The notes under the pieces were generated by a model. It saw only the letters and a program-made list of their open reading frames with translations. It ran no database searches and was not told the DNA's origin. Positions 15,405-22,266 of a stretch of DNA of 33,747 bases are shown in pieces. Position 1 is the stretch's first letter; every line of letters begins with the position of its first letter. Source of the stretch: an uncultured Chloroflexota bacterium (lineage in GTDB: Bacteria; Chloroflexota; Anaerolineae; Anaerolineales; Anaerolineaceae); the NCBI GenBank assembly GCA_902774215.1, contig CACYHU010000068.1, positions 1 to 33,747 on the forward strand, given 5' to 3'. The position numbers and the translations under genes were made by a program.

Positions 15405-15765
15405 TGTTTTCCATATAAGCATAGCTGAAATTGATCGGCGGAGCAGTCACCGAAATATAAATAAATTCTCCGTCTCCATCATTTATCAGTCCGTGAACAT
15501 CATTTTCGACAAATCTCACAACATCACCTGCCCGGAACGCCTTCTCCTCATCATCAGCCAGGAGCATCCTGCCCGTTCCCTTCAGCGCATACCAGATCTG
15601 TTCTGAAAACGCATGCATATGCCTGGGCTGGCTTGTCCCCGGTTCGAGATGGACCTCCGTTATGGTGACCCTTTCACTCCGGGAATTTTCCGGATTCAAA
15701 AGCTGTCTTGAAACAACCCCCGGATTCGCTAACGACTTTATATCTTTCCCTTCAATAAACTCCAT
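15349..15765 (-). CDS. Cupin-domain protein
   Basis: A small cupin of 138 residues. The first metal-binding motif is HMHAFSEQIWYALKGTGRM (H, H and E ligands). The second includes FVENDVHGLIND. A Mn- or Fe-dependent sugar or small-molecule enzyme, or a binding protein, is plausible. The domain is complete by about residue 115 (SVTAPPINFSYAY). The last 20 residues (NNEKGIGNRKVRTG and on) are coded by DNA that also codes for the start of the DUF3795-GNAT protein in another frame. The tail may therefore be an accidental read-through after loss of the original stop. SD GGAAG is upstream of ATG 15765. Confidence 0.83.
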   Translation of the reverse strand: MEFIEGKDIKSLANPGVVSRQLLNPENSRSERVTITEVHLEPGTSQPRHMHAFSEQIWYALKGTGRMLLADDEEKAFRAGDVVRFVENDVHGLINDGDGEFIYISVTAPPINFSYAYMENNEKGIGNRKVRTGVLFVF

Positions 15766-15876
15766 TTTTTCTTCCGGCTTTCATTTATTTTTTATGTATC
15801 TTTTCAGAACGGAGCACAAAAGGTCTGTCTCCAGTGTTGCGCCGCCCGGTCCTGAACGCATTATAAGGGCAGAAAT

Positions 15877-16662
15877 TCACAAAGAAAATTCAAACAGACG
15901 ATAAAATTTACTGTAAACCCTGCCCATAAACAACAGTTTAAAAACCTGTCTTTCAAAAGGTTCTAATTCATTTACCAGCTCCGGCGGTGTAAGTGAGTGT
16001 TCCGCGGTCACACGAACCCGCAGCCCTTCAAGAATGTTTTGAATATTATCGACACCATACAGTTTCGTCACCCCAACATCGTTCACCGGGTTTTTATATT
16101 TTGACATTTTGGCGCCAAACTCAGTATAAACATCCATCAGAATATGCAGACCGGAATACTTTTCCTGCAGCGCCTGAAAAAAGTTATGTAACTGAGCATT
16201 TGTCAGGTACATGCTGATTCCTTCCAAAACGACGACTGCCATATCACTGTCCGGTAATGAAGATATCTGCCGGGGATCAGCTGCGTCCAGTGCCATCATA
16301 TGATAATTGTCTGACTCGGTATAATATTTCTTTCGGACAGTGATCACCTCAGGAAAATCACAGTCGATCCAGTTCTCATAACATTGACTGACTCTCCTGC
16401 AGCGGCTGTCAAGTCCGCAGCCGATATGAAGGACAAGTGCCTTCTTATTCCCTGAAAGCATCAGGTCCGTCCAGTCATCAAAAACACGCGCCCTCATGGC
16501 CATGTTATATGCCAGCCATTTGGAAGCGCTTTTCCCGTGGATCGGGAATGCCTCTTTTTTCCATATCTGTTCAGCGGACGGATCATCCAAAATGATGCGC
16601 TGCCTGCTGACCCGGGCTTTCCCGTACAGCGGAATGAAAAGCGTCCTGTTTACTTCATTCAT
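15877..16662 (-). CDS. LCM-family (PPM-type) methyltransferase
   Basis: A 261-residue SAM-dependent methyltransferase of the leucine-carboxyl-methyltransferase family. The SAM loop is VLHIGCGLDSR (77-87). The acidic motif is WIDCDFPEVI (about 97-106), then VVVLEGISMYLT is the post-II motif typical of the family. Bacterial members methylate O atoms of small polyketide-like or unknown substrates. It follows the DUF3795 gene by 10 bp with no convincing SD, which suggests coupling to that gene. It is intact, and its target is unknown. Confidence 0.83.
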   Translation of the reverse strand: MNEVNRTLFIPLYGKARVSRQRIILDDPSAEQIWKKEAFPIHGKSASKWLAYNMAMRARVFDDWTDLMLSGNKKALVLHIGCGLDSRCRRVSQCYENWIDCDFPEVITVRKKYYTESDNYHMMALDAADPRQISSLPDSDMAVVVLEGISMYLTNAQLHNFFQALQEKYSGLHILMDVYTEFGAKMSKYKNPVNDVGVTKLYGVDNIQNILEGLRVRVTAEHSLTPPELVNELEPFERQVFKLLFMGRVYSKFYRLFEFSL

Positions 16663-16672
16663 GATAATGATT

Positions 16673-17011
16673 TCAGGATATCGATTTCAGATTGCAAAGC
16701 GCTTCCGGATTGTTCCCGGTGATCATCGCGAGCTTTCCGCAGGTCTCCATTTCGGGACACTCGCCGCAGGTCCCGAAACCTTTCTCCCTTCCGCATTGCC
16801 GGATCGGGCAGATCGAACCACAGAAGGGCGTCTTCACCCCTTCGATTCGGCAGCCGGTACAGTTGATCATATCCGGTGTGATCTCCGCCTTGTTCAGTTC
16901 AGACCACTCTTTCGCGACCTTCACCCGCAGCTCATCATCGCTATTGATTGTTGCTAAACGGGCTTCACATGTTTCACAATTCAATCCGCAAAAAGCAATA
17001 TATTCATTCAT
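16673..17011 (-). CDS. DUF3795 protein
   Basis: A 112-residue cysteine-rich protein. Cysteines occur as AFCGLNCETCEA near the N-terminus, INCTGCRIEG, FCGSICPIRQCG and FGTCGECPEMETCG. This is the DUF3795 pattern and suggests a zinc- or iron-sulfur-binding module. The ATG at 17011 has an excellent SD (AAAGGAG, eight bases away), so the longer frame to 17059 is not used. It is probably co-transcribed with the methyltransferase gene downstream. It resembles the N-terminal domain of the fusion protein at 14379, so the window contains the domain both free and fused. No biochemical function is known to me. Confidence 0.82.
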   Translation of the reverse strand: MNEYIAFCGLNCETCEARLATINSDDELRVKVAKEWSELNKAEITPDMINCTGCRIEGVKTPFCGSICPIRQCGREKGFGTCGECPEMETCGKLAMITGNNPEALCNLKSIS

Positions 17012-17081
17012 GATCCGTCTCCTTTCCAAAGGATCCATATGAAAAATCCTCAAAACCACATAAATTATCCATTATCCTGTT

Positions 17082-17495
17082 TTACAAAACCATCAGCAAT
17101 GTGCCTGCACCGATCAGTACACAGCCAATAATCGACTTCGTTGTAACCTGTTCATGCAGAAAAACAAAAGCAAGTATCAGCGTGATCACTACGCTGAGCT
17201 TGTCGATCGGTACGACTTTGGATGCTTCACCTACCTGCAGCGCTTTGTAATAACAAAGCCATGACGCACCGGTGGCCAGTCCCGAGAGGATCAGGAACAG
17301 CCAGCTTTTCCGGCTGATCTGCCCGAGTCCCTGCTGTGCGTTTGTCAGAAAAACCATGCCCCAGGACATGATGAGCACGACCCCTGTACGGATGGCAGTA
17401 GCCAGATTGGAATTAACGCCTTCGATCCCTGCTTTAGCGAGGATCGACGTTAATGCCGCAAATACAGATGATAACAGAGCCAGAATTAACCACAT
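17082..17495 (-). CDS. Single-domain EamA (DMT) transporter
   Basis: A 137-residue membrane protein with about five transmembrane helices, matching one EamA half (MWLILALLSSVFAALTSILAK at the start; YYKALQVGEASKVVPIDKLSVV; a final helix with IIGCVLIGAGTLLMVL). Stand-alone half-size EamA proteins presumably dimerise. The substrate is unknown. The ATG at 17495 has a perfect SD (GGAGGTGA), so the preceding residues of the longer frame to 17582 are not real; they overlap a GNAT remnant read in another frame. Confidence 0.87.
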   Translation of the reverse strand: MWLILALLSSVFAALTSILAKAGIEGVNSNLATAIRTGVVLIMSWGMVFLTNAQQGLGQISRKSWLFLILSGLATGASWLCYYKALQVGEASKVVPIDKLSVVITLILAFVFLHEQVTTKSIIGCVLIGAGTLLMVL

Positions 17496-17539
17496 CAAAT
17501 CACCTCCATCATTCAAAACCGCGGAGCAAGCCCCGGAAT

Positions 17540-17698
17540 TTACCTCTTTTCTTCGTGAACACCAATGATCTTTTCCATACAAACCATGTTATACCATCGA
17601 TTGAACTTATAGCCGCATTTATGGAATTCACCGACTTTCACAAAACCGAGATGTTCATGAAATTGTTCGCTGTTCCATGTGAGATATTCATCTTCAGC
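17540..17698 (-). pseudogene. C-terminal remnant of a PAT-like GNAT acetyltransferase
   Basis: Between the GNAT gene at 17638 and the EamA gene, a second minus-strand frame ending at TAA 17540-17542 encodes about 52 residues beginning AEDEYLTWNSEQFHEHLGF, continuing VKVGEFHKCGYKFNRWYNM, and ending in MEKIIGVHEEKR. EYLTxNSxxFHxxxG(F/Y) and GEFHxCGYKFxRWYxMVxMEK are the C-terminal signature of phosphinothricin-N-acetyltransferase-like GNATs. No start codon or acetyl-CoA loop is present, and its 5' part is missing. It overlaps the last 20 codons of the intact GNAT out of frame, so a deletion appears to have fused the two genes. Confidence 0.7.
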
Positions 17699-18138
17699 GA
17701 GAAACGGGGACCTTCCTTTCCGGTTTTACCGTTGGGAACAAATCCGCATTTTTCAAGGACCCGCTGCGAGGCTTTGTTGTCCGGTTCAGTTTCCGCTTCT
17801 ATTGCGGTCACTTTCGGATCCTGAAATGCCCATTCCACAGCCGCTTTGACCGCTTCGGTCGCGTACCCGTTCTCCTGATACGTTTCCAGAATGCCGTATC
17901 CGATTTCTGCAGAACCATCCGGCTCAAGTCCTTTAAAACACAGGTCTCCGATATGTGTGCCGTCTTTCAGCTCGATCATCCACATCGCGTACCAGTTCCA
18001 TTGATCTGGATGGGTCAGACAGCCTTCCAGCATTTCCGTATAAGCCTTCTTCATTTCCTCATCCGTTTCAGCGGAAATATGGCTCCTCATCTGATTTTCC
18101 GAAGCCGGATAAATTTTTAATCGATCTGTTTCTATCAT
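17638..18138 (-). CDS. GNAT acetyltransferase (RimJ/RimL-like)
   Basis: A 166-residue GNAT enzyme. MIETDRLKIYP is the typical RimJ/RimL-type opening. Acetyl-CoA contacts come from IGYGILETYQENGYATEAVKAAVEWAF, and NKASQRVLEKCGF is the usual motif near the end of the fold. The domain should end at about GPRFSLK. The further residues MNISHGTANNFMNISVL come from DNA that in another frame codes for a remnant of a different GNAT, so the natural stop has probably been lost. The start is ATG 18138. The acceptor is unknown. Confidence 0.85.
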   Translation of the reverse strand: MIETDRLKIYPASENQMRSHISAETDEEMKKAYTEMLEGCLTHPDQWNWYAMWMIELKDGTHIGDLCFKGLEPDGSAEIGYGILETYQENGYATEAVKAAVEWAFQDPKVTAIEAETEPDNKASQRVLEKCGFVPNGKTGKEGPRFSLKMNISHGTANNFMNISVL

Positions 18139-18157
18139 GGTCAGCCTGCACTTTCGA

Positions 18158-18787
18158 TCAGGCATTATGGTCCGATATTGTCCCGGTCATTTTCATAAGC
18201 AGGATCCCCTTTATGATCAATAAAAGAAATGCGGCAGCGGTTGCGTATGCTTCTCTTGTCATTGCCAGAAAGAATACAGTCAGGATGCCTGTTCCCATCG
18301 AACATACCGTAACATATTTTTGCCCTTTTTCAATTTTACATTCGGTCAGAATTATTTTGACCGCTCCGATCATCGTCAGCAAAAGGAACAGGATCCAATG
18401 GATAGTCCTGATCATCGCTGTTGTATCTTTATAATTTATCAGGTTTACCGCATAAACAAAACCATTGACCGGATTCGGATAAAGCGGAAGGATGATAAGC
18501 ATCAGAGACATCAGGTCTGTTATGCCGATAAATAAATTACAAAGTCTTCGGATATTATGCCTGGTTTCATTTTCCGCTATCGTGATCAGTTTTTCACCGG
18601 ATAATAACTCATCGATCGACACGGAAAAAAACTTCGCGATTTCCTTCAGCGAATCGATCCCGGGATATCCTCTGCCGGATTCCCATTTTGAGATGGCAGT
18701 CCGCGAAACGAACAAAGCCTCAGAAAGCTCTTCCTGTGTGAGGCCTTTGTTTTTTCTCAGCTCTCTCAGTTTTTCATGAAATTCCAC
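18158..18787 (-). CDS. XRE-family regulator with C-terminal membrane domain
   Basis: A 209-residue protein with an N-terminal Cro/C1-type helix-turn-helix (LRELRKNKGLTQEELSEALFVSRTAISKWESGRGYPGIDSL split as helices 2 and 3; residues about 7-60). A linker (VSIDELLSGEKLI) and about four transmembrane helices follow. This is a common layout in Firmicutes-like genomes, where such membrane-tethered repressors control neighbouring transport or phosphatase genes. The start is GTG at 18787 with an AGGAGA SD; no in-frame ATG fits better. It begins 18 bp after the PAP2 gene on the same strand and is probably co-transcribed with it. Confidence 0.88.
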   Translation of the reverse strand: MEFHEKLRELRKNKGLTQEELSEALFVSRTAISKWESGRGYPGIDSLKEIAKFFSVSIDELLSGEKLITIAENETRHNIRRLCNLFIGITDLMSLMLIILPLYPNPVNGFVYAVNLINYKDTTAMIRTIHWILFLLLTMIGAVKIILTECKIEKGQKYVTVCSMGTGILTVFFLAMTREAYATAAAFLLLIIKGILLMKMTGTISDHNA

Positions 18788-18805
18788 AGCAAACTCTCCT
18801 GTTCA

Positions 18806-19462
18806 TTATGCTTTTTTACATAATGAAACCGATGCCTGATACAGGCAGAATAAACCTGCGCTCAATAAAACAGAACCCACAATATCGGTAAACCAATGCA
18901 CTCCGGAAATCAGTCTGCCAAACGTCATGAATACGGAAAACAGAATTGCGGATATCGTGAGGATCTGTCTCCATTTTTTATCAGCCATTCTGCGGTTCAT
19001 CTGTTCGATCAGCGTCGGCATAACACTCAAAACCAGAAGCGTTGTTGATGACGGGTAAGAGGCTTCCATTCGCCCGTCGATGGGAACCGGCCGGTAATTG
19101 ATTGGGATCATTTCAAAAATCAGGTAGCAGAAGATCACAATAATATAATAGATTCCCAGAATCATCAGGTCAGTATCCACCTTTAAAAGATTTTTCCTTC
19201 TTATCCATTGAACCAGTCCCATCCCGCCGAATATCAGGCAGACAGCGATCGGTACCAGTCCCAGCCAGTCGGTGATCGTATATACCGCCATATGTACACC
19301 GGTCAGCTGATGGAACCTGCAATTAAAATTTGCAAATCCGATATTTGTCCCGTTTTGCCCGACAGGCTGCACATCAATGATCTGTATCAATACGGTCCAG
19401 ACAGCAAATGCCGCGGTGAGCATTATTCCCGGTATGAATTTTTTTATTTTGTTCTTTTCCAT
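18806..19462 (-). CDS. PAP2-superfamily membrane protein
   Basis: A 218-residue protein with about six transmembrane helices and PAP2-like motifs. A YRPVP segment stands where motif 1 (KxxxxxxRP) is expected. YPSSTTLL takes the place of PSGH in motif 2. GRLISGVHWFTDIVGS is motif 3, with its His and Asp. PAP2 enzymes dephosphorylate lipid phosphates such as undecaprenyl pyrophosphate or phosphatidate. The His of motif 2 is replaced by Thr and the Lys of motif 1 is not obvious, so activity is uncertain. SD AAAGGA is upstream of ATG 19462. The region 19463-19657 upstream holds no gene I can support. Confidence 0.78.
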   Translation of the reverse strand: MEKNKIKKFIPGIMLTAAFAVWTVLIQIIDVQPVGQNGTNIGFANFNCRFHQLTGVHMAVYTITDWLGLVPIAVCLIFGGMGLVQWIRRKNLLKVDTDLMILGIYYIIVIFCYLIFEMIPINYRPVPIDGRMEASYPSSTTLLVLSVMPTLIEQMNRRMADKKWRQILTISAILFSVFMTFGRLISGVHWFTDIVGSVLLSAGLFCLYQASVSLCKKA

Positions 19463-19657
19463 TTTTTATGTCCTTTCTGTTTCGCCTTACGGCTGTTTCA
19501 AAAATACCAAAGGGCATAAAAAATTGCAAGAAACGCTCCGTCACATCAATGATACGATTCGTAACATTGCGTTTTTTACTGTCAGATGCCGTCTCACCTG
19601 TTTTCATTATCTCATTTTCCGGGAACAGGCACTGATCGGCATCTTCTCAGGACCGTT

Positions 19658-20296
19658 TTATAACACATTCATGATCATTGAAACAATTTCCGGATCCCTC
19701 CCATGCTCCCGAATATCATCACGGACTGCTTTCCACCGCAGAGCCCTGCGGACCAGTTCTTTGTCATATAGTCCCATGACCTCCGCCAGCGTTTTCTTTG
19801 TCACCGAATTTATTTCTTTCAGTAATTCAGTATCACGTTTTTTCCGAGCAGCCTCTTCCGGCGGAAATCCGCATCCAAAATCACCTTCGAACAATTTATC
19901 CAGGGTGCACTGCAGGTTGATCTCACCGAGCCATCCGAAGTTCAGACCCAGCGGTAGGGAAACCGCGTTCCCGCCGTTGATGCGTCCGAAAAGGAACGCA
20001 TCCTGAGGCGTTGGCGTATATCCGCACAAAACAGCAGGCAGACTGTTGCAGGCCAGCATCATGCCCTGTCCGGAAGAACATCCGGTCACAACAAAATCCA
20101 CCGTACCGCTTGCGAGAAGCAGACTGATATTCAATGCCGCTTCAACATAAGAAAAATTGACATTCTCATTCCGGAACACCCCATAGTTGATCACCTCATC
20201 ATTCCGGCTGTTGTGCTCCGCCGCTTTGCAGGTACACTCATATAACAATTCATTTTTGCCTGATTGTGATGAAGCCTGAATAACTCCGATCCTCAT
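19658..20296 (-). CDS. RpiB/LacA/LacB-family protein
   Basis: A 212-residue member of the ribose-5-phosphate isomerase B / galactose-6-phosphate isomerase family. The start MRIGVIQASSQSGKN, the catalytic-Cys segment VDFVVTGCSSGQG, and AVLCGYTPTPQDAFLFGRINGGNAVSLP correspond to the family core, though split by a longer insertion and C-terminal extension than RpiB itself (about 150 residues). It is probably a sugar-phosphate isomerase-like enzyme of unknown substrate. The ATG at 20296 has SD GGGGTGA and overlaps the stop of the CPBP remnant (ATGA), so it is translationally coupled to that broken gene. Confidence 0.78.
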   Translation of the reverse strand: MRIGVIQASSQSGKNELLYECTCKAAEHNSRNDEVINYGVFRNENVNFSYVEAALNISLLLASGTVDFVVTGCSSGQGMMLACNSLPAVLCGYTPTPQDAFLFGRINGGNAVSLPLGLNFGWLGEINLQCTLDKLFEGDFGCGFPPEEAARKKRDTELLKEINSVTKKTLAEVMGLYDKELVRRALRWKAVRDDIREHGRDPEIVSMIMNVL

Positions 20297-20661
20297 AATT
20301 TCACCCCGCTGTTTCGTTTTTTCATCCACAGCACCAGAACGATGCCAAACGAAATTATCTGTGCGGTCAACACCCTGACGATCATCATTTCATCGGTTCC
20401 GGTATCTGTAACAACATGCAGCAGATTTGTGGCGATACAGTTATTGAAAAAGTGATCGGTCATACCGGCATAAAGGTTTCCCGTCATTTGATAGAGCAGT
20501 CCCCATTTGATCCCCATCATTCCCGCAAGGATGATATAGCCGATGCTCAGTCCGGCAAAGGCGGCAATGTCAATGTCTCCGTCTATCAGGTTATGCAGCG
20601 GTGTCACGACATGCCATATGCCAAAAAGAAGCGCCTGGATCAGGAGAGCTGTCTTCTTCAT
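20293..20661 (-). pseudogene. N-truncated CPBP intramembrane protease
   Basis: About 122 residues corresponding to the C-terminal half of a CPBP (Abi/CAAX-like) membrane protease. The second motif is present as LLFGIWHVV (FxxxH) and the third as DHFFNNC (HxxxN). The first motif, EExxxR, which carries the catalytic glutamates and should lie just upstream of MKKTALLIQ, is absent. Its place is taken by the end of the methyltransferase gene, which stops 35 bp away. The protein should be inactive as a protease. The frame is otherwise open and ends in an ATGA overlap with the RpiB-like gene, so it may still be translated. Confidence 0.75.
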
Positions 20662-20696
20662 TTTGAACCCTCTTCCATCAGACATAAAGAACCGGC

Positions 20697-21446
20697 TCAG
20701 CGTTTTACAGACCGCATAGCCAGGAAAGTCGGGATGTTCAATTCATGCAGTCTGCCCACGCCGTTGGTATCTTCATACAAATTTGTCAGTGTAAAACCGG
20801 CTTCCAGCTGTCCGCCGATCTGCTCTTCCAGTGAATGGGAAAACTGCACACCGCCGTCATCCTCCTGAAGCTGCTTCATCTGCTCGGGATCCTTCAGCGG
20901 GTTGAAGGGAAGATGGTTGATGATCCTTTCTTCCTTCTCATCGACAATGTAGTTTACATAATGATCCGTTCCGGCGATCAGCACACCGCCGTGTTTGAGG
21001 ACCCGCCAGCATTCCTTCCAGATCGGTCTTACCTCTTCCACATAGCAGTTGGCGACCGGATGAAAGATAATATCAAATTCTTCATCCTCAAAAGGGAAGC
21101 GCTGCGTCATGTCCCCGCGGAGGATCCGGATGCTGTATCCTTCCCGTTCTGCCACGATTCGTTCGCTTTTCAGCTGCTCCTCCGAATAATCCATCACGGT
21201 ACAGTCTGCCCCGAGCAAGGCGAATATCGGCATCTGCTGTCCGCCGCCGCTGGCAAGCCCCAGCACCTTTTTCCCTTTTATTTCTCCAAACCACTCATGC
21301 GGGACTTTCCTTGTCGGCGTCAGATGCAGATCCCATATGCCCTGCCTTGCCTTTACACAGGTTTCATGGCTGACGGGCTGCCCCCATTCCCAGCCATCCC
21401 TGACCCAGCGGTCGATCGTTTCGGCATTGATATCCTGATAATTCAT
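20697..21446 (-). CDS. Class I SAM-dependent methyltransferase
   Basis: A 249-residue methyltransferase. The SAM-binding motif I is KKVLGLASGGGQQMPIFALLG; motif II has the acidic residue in CTVMDYSEEQL. FDIIFHPVANCYVEEVRPIWKE and VLKHGGVLIAGTDHYVNYIVDE follow. This GGGQQ-containing subgroup (sometimes annotated as a UbiE-like or methyltransferase type 11 protein) has unknown substrates. The ATG at 21446 is preferred: AAGGA is eight bases upstream, whereas it is only two bases from the ATG at 21452. A CPBP remnant follows directly. Confidence 0.85.
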   Translation of the reverse strand: MNYQDINAETIDRWVRDGWEWGQPVSHETCVKARQGIWDLHLTPTRKVPHEWFGEIKGKKVLGLASGGGQQMPIFALLGADCTVMDYSEEQLKSERIVAEREGYSIRILRGDMTQRFPFEDEEFDIIFHPVANCYVEEVRPIWKECWRVLKHGGVLIAGTDHYVNYIVDEKEERIINHLPFNPLKDPEQMKQLQEDDGGVQFSHSLEEQIGGQLEAGFTLTNLYEDTNGVGRLHELNIPTFLAMRSVKR

Positions 21447-21500
21447 GATCATTATCCTTTTCCATAATTGTCCGCGGTTTCCGGTAAATTCCGGCATCCG

Positions 21501-21543
21501 TGACCGTTTGTGACGCTCCCCGCATAATTGTCACAAACGGTCA
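21501..21543. repeat. Perfect 14-bp inverted repeat between methyltransferase and nitroreductase genes
   Basis: TGACCGTTTGTGAC (21501-21514) and GTCACAAACGGTCA (21530-21543) are perfectly complementary around 15 bases. There is no T-tract on either side. It could be a regulatory dyad for the methyltransferase gene (start at 21446) or an mRNA-stabilising hairpin after the nitroreductase gene. Confidence 0.65.
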
Positions 21544-21576
21544 GATGTCTTCTCCCGGTTTGAAACACGCTCGGTT

Positions 21577-22110
21577 TTATTTTTCTTCCGGGAAGCTGTT
21601 GAACCACGCGCGCCGGCTGAAGTCCTTTTTCACCGGGATATGCGGTTCATCCTCGGCGATACCGACCGGAAGGATACAGACCAGTTCATAGTCCTCCGGC
21701 ACATTGAGGATCTTCGCGATCTTCCCGCCGATCCTGTCTTCGTCCGTAATATGTCCCTCGTACCAGCAGCTCTGATATCCAAGGGAAACGATCGCCAGCA
21801 GCATATTTTCGATTGCTGCGGCATAATCCTGTACAGCAAAGCATCTGTCCCGGTAAGCGATGATCCGCTGTGTCAGGACACATATCATTGCCGGCGCTGT
21901 TTCCCCGACAGGCGGTTCGATAACGGCATGAATTTTCTTCAGTATATCCGGATCATCAACACAGATCAGGCTTGTCGTCTGCCTGTTGCAGCCGGAGGGG
22001 GCTGCCAGTCCGGCCTGCATAATTTTAAGCAGGTCTTCCCTGGGTACAGGGGCAGATTTATACTTTCCGCGATAGCTGTGTCTGTTCAGGATCAAATCTA
22101 ACATGTTCAT
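21577..22110 (-). CDS. Nitroreductase-family FMN protein
   Basis: A 177-residue nitroreductase-type flavoprotein. LNRHSYRGKYKSAPVPREDLL carries the FMN phosphate-contacting RxSxR-like residues, AAPSGCNRQT is the second FMN-contact segment, and AIENMLLAIVSLGYQSCWYEG is the conserved core helix. It presumably reduces nitro compounds, quinones or flavins with NAD(P)H. The ATG at 22110 has SD GGAGG six bases away. The upstream gap contains a cluster of ACTCA/TGAGT palindromes. It stands alone between the MFS gene and the methyltransferase gene. Confidence 0.88.
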   Translation of the reverse strand: MNMLDLILNRHSYRGKYKSAPVPREDLLKIMQAGLAAPSGCNRQTTSLICVDDPDILKKIHAVIEPPVGETAPAMICVLTQRIIAYRDRCFAVQDYAAAIENMLLAIVSLGYQSCWYEGHITDEDRIGGKIAKILNVPEDYELVCILPVGIAEDEPHIPVKKDFSRRAWFNSFPEEK

Positions 22111-22174
22111 ACATTACCTCCGTCAGTTCTGATAAACAGATCAATGGGTCTGTTAAGATATCTTAGGAAGCGCT

Positions 22175-22260
22175 GATTTACTCAGTTTGAGTTGAAGTGA
22201 CCTGTTTTCGTTGACTCATTTTGAGTCAGCAGAACAGGCTGCATCGACTCATTTTTTACG
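22175..22260. repeat. Cluster of ACTCA/TGAGT palindromes
   Basis: The gap holds ACTCA-GTT-TGAGT near 22180, then TGACTCA-TTT-TGAGTCA (22212-22228), enclosed by CCTGTT (22201-22206) and AACAGG (22233-22238), then a further GACTCATTTT at about 22246. The middle part would make a strong hairpin on either strand. It lies 29 bp after the MFS stop (minus strand) and upstream of the nitroreductase start, so terminator or operator roles are possible. Confidence 0.55.
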
Positions 22261-22266
22261 GGACAA

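Noticed and set aside
19374..19607. Minus-strand frame beginning MKTGETASDSKKRNVTNRII upstream of the PAP2 gene
   Set aside because: The first 25 residues vaguely suggest the start of a TetR-type helix, but it soon reads through the SD and start of the PAP2 gene in another frame; too weak to call even as a remnant.
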